From assembly GCA_955651875.1 (NCBI GenBank), contig CATPAP010000038.1, positions 1 through 8,989 on the forward strand: a stretch of 8,989 nt of DNA, in the 5' to 3' direction. This DNA is from Candidatus Dormiibacterota bacterium (GTDB taxonomy: Bacteria; Chloroflexota; Dormibacteria; Aeolococcales; Aeolococcaceae). A program made the position numbers and the translations under genes. Shown here piece by piece: positions 5,994 through 8,989 of this stretch (positions are counted from its first letter, which is position 1; each line of letters begins with the position of its first letter). The notes under the pieces were generated by a model. It worked only from the letters and a program-made list of their open reading frames with translations, did no database searches and was not told the origin of the DNA.

Positions 5994-6934
5994 CCGACAC
6001 CCCGCTCTCGCTGACGCTGTTCGGCGTCGCCGTCGCGTTCTACGTGGCGGCGCTGGTCGGGTTTCTCGCCTACATCTCCTTCCGGCGGCGGCGTGTCGCC
6101 GACACCGCGCTGGCGCTGGTCGCCCTGGGCTGGCCATTCCACGTGGCCGCCATCCTGACCCGCGCCTTCGAGGCCGGCCACTGGCCGCTCGGCAACATCT
6201 ACGAGTACTCCACCGGGATCTCGTTCGTGGTGGTCACCACCTTCCTGGTCATCTCGTTGCGGGCCGGCCAGCGGCTCCTCGGGGTGCCGGCGATGATCCT
6301 GGCGATCGCGCTCATGGCGGTGGCCTACATGCTCTACGTGCCACCGGGGAACCTGGTTCCCGCTCTGCACAGCTACTGGCTGACCATCCACGTCACCTCG
6401 ATGGCCACCGCCTCGGGATTGCTGGTGTTCTCGTCGTTCTTCGCGATGTTCTTCCTGGCGCGGCGCTGGGCGGACGGGTACGCGCTGGCGACCGCGGGCG
6501 GGGCGAGCCGTGTCGGCGGGGTGTCCGGCGGTGGGGGAGCGGCGGTGATGACCAGCGGCGGTGGTGGTGGCGTCGGTGGCGGAGCCGGTGGATCGCTGGC
6601 CGGCGCGCTGCGCAAACTGCCCTCGGCCCGCACTCTCGACGGCTGGAGCTTTCGCTTCGTGATGATCGGCTTTCCCGTCTGGACCTTCGGGGTGATGATG
6701 GGCGCCGTCTGGGGAGAGCACGCCTGGGGTCGCTACTGGGGATGGGATCCCAAGGAGACGTTCAGCTTCATCGTGTGGGTGGTGTTCGCCATCTACCTTC
6801 ATGCGCGCGTCACCTACGGCTGGCGCGAGACCCGCGCCGCGCTGATCACCGTGGTCGGGCTGGTGGCCATCTTCGCCGACCTCTACGCGGTCAACCTCTG
6901 GATCGCGGGGCTGCATTCCTACGCGCGGGCGTAG
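5990..6934 (+). CDS. ccsA: Cytochrome c biogenesis protein CcsA (ResC), heme handling
   Basis: This 314-residue, roughly eight-helix membrane protein binds heme and presents it for ligation to apocytochrome c. The WWD heme-binding motif is complete (WGEHAWGRYWGWDPKETFSF, 241-260). The expected histidines are present. His134 (SYWLTIHV) and His309 (GLHSYA) are candidate outer heme ligands; His51 (WPFHVAA) and His271 (IYLHARV) are candidate membrane ligands. The ending GLHSYARA is typical. The start ATG overlaps the resB stop (ATGA, 5990-5993), so the two subunits are coupled. The odd feature is a Gly-rich, low-complexity stretch (about 169-203) between the helix ending FLARRW and the LPSARTLDGWSFR segment, where relatives usually have a plain hydrophilic loop. 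It should lie in a cytoplasmic loop and leaves the heme site intact. Confidence 0.96.
   Translation: MTDTPLSLTLFGVAVAFYVAALVGFLAYISFRRRRVADTALALVALGWPFHVAAILTRAFEAGHWPLGNIYEYSTGISFVVVTTFLVISLRAGQRLLGVPAMILAIALMAVAYMLYVPPGNLVPALHSYWLTIHVTSMATASGLLVFSSFFAMFFLARRWADGYALATAGGASRVGGVSGGGGAAVMTSGGGGGVGGGAGGSLAGALRKLPSARTLDGWSFRFVMIGFPVWTFGVMMGAVWGEHAWGRYWGWDPKETFSFIVWVVFAIYLHARVTYGWRETRAALITVVGLVAIFADLYAVNLWIAGLHSYARA
6488..6602 (+). repeat. Gly-codon simple-sequence stretch inside ccsA
   Basis: GGN-rich low-complexity DNA encodes the Gly-rich loop of CcsA (about residues 167-204), with runs such as AGCGGCGGTGGTGGTGG. Its in-frame triplet character suggests slippage-driven growth tolerated in a flexible loop. 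Confidence 0.5.
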
Positions 6935-6946
6935 CGGGCACCCGCT
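6933..6946. terminator. Hairpin between convergent ccsA and GNAT gene (weak terminator candidate)
   Basis: AGCGGGCACCCGCT is a near-complete inverted repeat (effective stem about 5 bp, four-base loop). It overlaps the ccsA stop and lies just before the end of the convergent GNAT gene at 6950. No T-tract follows on either strand, so termination is only a suggestion from position. Confidence 0.25.
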
Positions 6947-6949
6947 CAC

Positions 6950-7864
6950 TCACAGCGCGCTCGCTCGCTCCTTGCTGTAGGCGGTGAGTCGGCCGGCCGG
7001 TTCGAAGCCGATGGCGATGTAGGTTGTGCATGCGGGCGCGCCGGCGTGGCAGCCCACCTGCGCGGTGCGAGCACCCGCTTCGCGCAGCGCGCGGAGCGCG
7101 TCGATGCAGACGGCCCGGCCGTAGCCGTGGCGCTGCTGGTGAGGGCGGGTCGCCACCGGTTCGAGCAGCCCCTCACCGTTGGCCTCGTCGAGCCAGCTGG
7201 TGCACGCCGCGACCACTGCCCCGTGCTCGTCGACGATGACGCGGTCGAGCTCGGCGCGGTAGGGCCAGGTGGCACGCACGCGGCGGTAGCCCTCGGCGGT
7301 GAGGCTGGACGGCGCGAAGGCAGCGCGATGGCATTCGACACGGCTGTCCACGCGCTCGTCGGTGTCGACGTCCCCGAACGTCCAGCCGGGCGGCAGCGGC
7401 CGGGGATCCGGCAGCTCATCGAGACTGCTGCGCCCATTGATCTGCAGCGCCGTCTCTCCGGCCACGAAACCTCGCCGGGTGAAGGCCTCGGCCATGGCGC
7501 CGTTGCCGTCCGGCACCCAGCCGCGCAGCTGCGTGACCGCGTCGCCAGCTCGGGACGCGGCGTCGATGATCGCCTCGCCCTCGGCGAGCATGGCCTGGTA
7601 CGCCGCCACCTCTGCGCGAGCCGCGATGAGCTCGATCTCGATCAAGCCACGAGCCCTCACCCAGGCCCACCCGATCAGCGCGTCCCCGGCGAAGAACAGC
7701 CGGACGAAGACGGAGAGCTCGAGGTGGCTGCGGTCGCGCATCGCCCAGGCGAGGTCCCCGACGCGCCAGTCGGTGTTGGCGAAGTCGCGCACCAGGAGGT
7801 CCTGCATGCGCCGCAGATCCCCGCCGTCGCGGTACGCGCGGCTGCTCACGTCGTCCTGCGCCAT
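6950..7864 (-). CDS. GNAT-family N-acetyltransferase with two tandem GNAT-like domains
   Basis: This 304-residue protein transfers an acetyl group from acetyl-CoA to an unknown acceptor. The C-terminal domain (about 158-304) has the acetyl-CoA pyrophosphate-binding motif A, LLEPVATRPHQQRHGYGRAV (residues 233-252), with the R/Q-x-x-G-x-G/A pattern as QRHGYGRA. A motif-B-like helix and strand, CTTYIAIGFEPAGR, follows. The N-terminal half (1-150) keeps a degenerate GNAT ending, GNGAMAEAFTRRGFVAGE, but no clear motif A, so it is probably a non-catalytic repeat. Tandem GNATs of this size are common in Actinomycetota, where some act on antibiotics or small amines. The frame extends to 8272, but that part is antisense to the repeat-protein gene. 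The ATG at 7864 is preferred; an ATG at 7879 is an alternative. It converges with ccsA and diverges from the repeat gene. Confidence 0.88.
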   Translation of the reverse strand: MAQDDVSSRAYRDGGDLRRMQDLLVRDFANTDWRVGDLAWAMRDRSHLELSVFVRLFFAGDALIGWAWVRARGLIEIELIAARAEVAAYQAMLAEGEAIIDAASRAGDAVTQLRGWVPDGNGAMAEAFTRRGFVAGETALQINGRSSLDELPDPRPLPPGWTFGDVDTDERVDSRVECHRAAFAPSSLTAEGYRRVRATWPYRAELDRVIVDEHGAVVAACTSWLDEANGEGLLEPVATRPHQQRHGYGRAVCIDALRALREAGARTAQVGCHAGAPACTTYIAIGFEPAGRLTAYSKERASAL

Positions 7865-7874
7865 GCGCGCATGG
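7861..7874. promoter_or_regulatory. Perfect 14-bp palindrome over the GNAT start codon
   Basis: CCATGCGCGCATGG is a perfect 14-base palindrome containing the start codon of the minus-strand GNAT gene (7864-7862). A second palindromic block, GGG-CGCATGCG-gCCC, lies at 7882-7896. GCGCATG recurs at 7867, 7884 and 7927. It may be an operator for the divergent pair or an RNA hairpin hiding the start codon. Confidence 0.35.
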
Positions 7875-7917
7875 TGCATCCGGGCGCATGCGGCCCGCGT
7901 GAACGGGTGTGCTGCCG

Positions 7918-7937
7918 TACGATCAGGCGCATGGAGA
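7918..7937 (+). promoter_or_regulatory. -10 box and Shine-Dalgarno site of the repeat-protein gene
   Basis: TACGAT (7918-7923) fits TANNNT and predicts a transcript start near 7930. GGAGA (7933-7937) lies six bases before the ATG at 7944 and fixes that start. An ATG at 7931 opens only a six-codon frame whose stop lies past 7944. No good -35 box is seen. Confidence 0.5.
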
Positions 7938-7943
7938 ACCGAG

Positions 7944-8534
7944 ATGCCTGAGCACGGGGTGCGCTTCCGGCCGGGGATGGTCGTCAGCCCCGGCGAGTAC
8001 CGCAACGTGGAGACGGGCGCGACGCGATATTTCGACGGCAGCTCGCCCATCCCCGGGGGTGCGAACTCCGCCGCGTGGGAGCAGATCTCCGACCACCACC
8101 ATCCCAACTCCGGGCGCGGCCGGCCGGCGGTGCGCAGCGAGCCCGACCGGCATTCGTCGGCCGGCGTGCGCTTTCCCGCGGGGTCGATGGTGAGCGCGGG
8201 CGAGTACCGCAACACGGAGACCGGCGCGGTGCGGTTCTTCGACGGCAACAGCCCGCTTCCCGGCGGCGCCAACTCGGCGAGCTGGCAGCAGGTGTCCGAT
8301 CACCACCATCCGCAGACGCGCCGCGGCAGCGCGGGGACACGCACCGAGCCGGGCTCGCCGTCGTCGCGCGGCGTCCGCTTCACCGCCGGGACCATCGTCA
8401 GCGCCGGTGAGTACCGCAACACCGAGACGGGCGCGATCCACTACTTCGACGGCAACACACCACTCCCGGGTGGCGCGAACTCGGCGAGCTGGCAGCAGAT
8501 CTCGGATCACTTCCACTCCACCGCGCGGGAATGA
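7944..8534 (+). CDS. Triple-repeat protein of unknown function (GEYRN-ETG / YFDG / SDHHH repeats)
   Basis: I do not recognise a characterised family. The 196-residue protein is almost entirely three tandem units with an exact 69-residue (207-base) period, starting at Gly5, Gly74 and Gly143. Each unit has a conserved core of about 49 residues: GVRF-x-AG, VSxGEYRNxETGA, YFDGxxPLPGGANSAxW, QQxSDHHH. An Arg/Ser/Pro-rich linker of about 20 residues follows the first two. By hand count, cores 2 and 3 share 40 of 49 residues; 1 and 2 share 36. There is no signal peptide, membrane helix, Lys or Cys. The F-x-PG...G-x-Y...ETG layout resembles Bacillus YjzC-type small proteins, a tentative comparison. 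The clustered histidines could bind metal. A GGAGA ribosome site sets the start. The stop overlaps the next gene's ATG (ATGA), coupling it to an acetyltransferase. Confidence 0.85.
   Translation: MPEHGVRFRPGMVVSPGEYRNVETGATRYFDGSSPIPGGANSAAWEQISDHHHPNSGRGRPAVRSEPDRHSSAGVRFPAGSMVSAGEYRNTETGAVRFFDGNSPLPGGANSASWQQVSDHHHPQTRRGSAGTRTEPGSPSSRGVRFTAGTIVSAGEYRNTETGAIHYFDGNTPLPGGANSASWQQISDHFHSTARE
7956..8531 (+). repeat. Three in-frame tandem repeats, 207-bp period
   Basis: Units begin at 7956, 8163 and 8370; the third lacks the linker and is shorter. Protein cores are well conserved while many third codon positions differ. The duplications therefore look old and kept by selection, not recent slippage products. 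Confidence 0.85.
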
Positions 8535-8989
8535 CCGTCGCGCTCAGCGCGCCGCCGCCGCTGCGCGACGACGAGGTGACGCTGGTTGGCGTCGACGCCC
8601 GCGTCCCGGCGCTGCTGGTGGCCGCCTCTAACGACGCCGAGATCACGCGCTGGACGCAGGTGCCGCAGGGGATGTCGCTGCTGGACGCGGGGCTGGTGAC
8701 CGCGGGATGGGCGGGCAGCCGCAGCGCCATCCGCATGCAGGTGTGCCTGCCCGAGGAGTCGCCCGCCGGCATGGTGACGGTGTGGATCAACGACGCCGGG
8801 GCGGCAGAGGTCGGCTACTGGCTCCTACCCACCGCCCGCGGGCGTGGAGTGGGCCGCCGCGCGGTGCGCCTGCTCTGCGACTGGGCGTTCGCCGCGTGCG
8901 ACGTCGACGTGATGCAGCTGAGCACCCTTCCCGGCAACGTCGCCTCGGAGCGGCTGGCGGCCGCGTGTGGCTTTGATTCGGTGGGCACC
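8531..8989 (+). CDS. GNAT-family acetyltransferase (RimJ/RimL-like), 3' end cut off
   Basis: The frame opens at an ATG within the repeat-protein stop (ATGA, 8531-8534) and stays open for 153 codons to the window edge, so the 3' end is missing. Motif A is clear: EVGYWLLPTARGRGVGRRAV (about residues 97-116), with the R-G-R-G-V-G acetyl-CoA loop. It is followed by LLCDWAF and the motif B region LSTLPGNVASERLAAACGF. This Y-W-L-x-P-x-x-R-G-x-G-x-G style is typical of the Acetyltransf_3/RimJ-RimL group, which acetylates protein N-termini or small amines. Translational coupling suggests it works with, or in fixed ratio to, the repeat protein. The family assignment is secure; the substrate is unknown. 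Confidence 0.9.
   Translation, partial: MTVALSAPPPLRDDEVTLVGVDARVPALLVAASNDAEITRWTQVPQGMSLLDAGLVTAGWAGSRSAIRMQVCLPEESPAGMVTVWINDAGAAEVGYWLLPTARGRGVGRRAVRLLCDWAFAACDVDVMQLSTLPGNVASERLAAACGFDSVGT

Noticed and set aside
7299..7943. Open frame running into the repeat-protein gene from upstream
   Set aside because: It is antisense to the GNAT gene with no domain character; the GGAGA site and ATG at 7944 mark the real start.
7931..7951. Six-codon frame (MENRDA) ahead of and overlapping the repeat-protein start
   Set aside because: It contains the ribosome site of the real gene and has no ribosome site of its own. It could be a leader peptide, but nothing supports this beyond position.
7865..8272. 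N-terminal extension of the minus-strand GNAT protein
   Set aside because: It is antisense to the repeat-protein gene and itself shows mirrored repeats; the GNAT domain begins just after the ATG at 7864.
7956..8531. CRISPR-like or mobile-element reading of the direct repeats
   Set aside because: The 207-base period is in frame, units diverge at silent sites, and they encode conserved protein; there are no spacers or inverted ends.

Overview
A GC-rich bacterial window with frequent GTG starts, 4-base start/stop overlaps between adjacent genes, and -10 boxes set directly ahead of start codons in the leaderless style. With a system II (ResB/CcsA) cytochrome c maturation locus, this suggests Actinomycetota or a GC-rich soil lineage near Chloroflexota/Dormibacteraeota. 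That assignment is an inference; no marker gene is present.

Layout. 1-585: the 3' end of a membrane-anchored beta-propeller (Asp-box) protein. 671-1233: a toxin-antitoxin pair, with an AbrB-type antitoxin followed by a RelE-superfamily toxin overlapping it by four bases, behind an apparently leaderless promoter. 1248-1904: a class I SAM-dependent methyltransferase. Converging on it from the minus strand is a two-gene unit (3881 down to 1916). It encodes a ~10-helix membrane protein of the family databases often call 'fenitrothion hydrolase', then a small membrane protein with an extracytoplasmic domain, which is frameshifted in this sequence. Divergent from that unit, and probably sharing its regulatory region, is the cytochrome c maturation operon (3994-6934): a TlpA/ResA-like thioredoxin lipoprotein, ResB and CcsA.

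6950-7864 (minus) is a two-domain GNAT acetyltransferase. Divergent from it, 7944-8534 encodes an unfamiliar protein made of three 69-residue tandem repeats with a GEYRN-ETG / YFDG / PGGANSA-W-Q-SDHHH signature. It is translationally coupled to a second GNAT acetyltransferase (8531 onward) that runs off the window.

How the genes work together. CcsA and ResB form the membrane complex that exports heme and attaches it to apocytochrome c outside the cell membrane. The TlpA/ResA-like protein would keep the CXXCH cysteines reduced. The divergent membrane proteins are plausible accessory or metal-handling partners, but nothing in the sequence proves this. The most novel item is the repeat protein and its coupled acetyltransferase. 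The 3' half of the window otherwise holds ordinary accessory enzymes. No RNA genes, insertion sequences or CRISPR arrays were seen.
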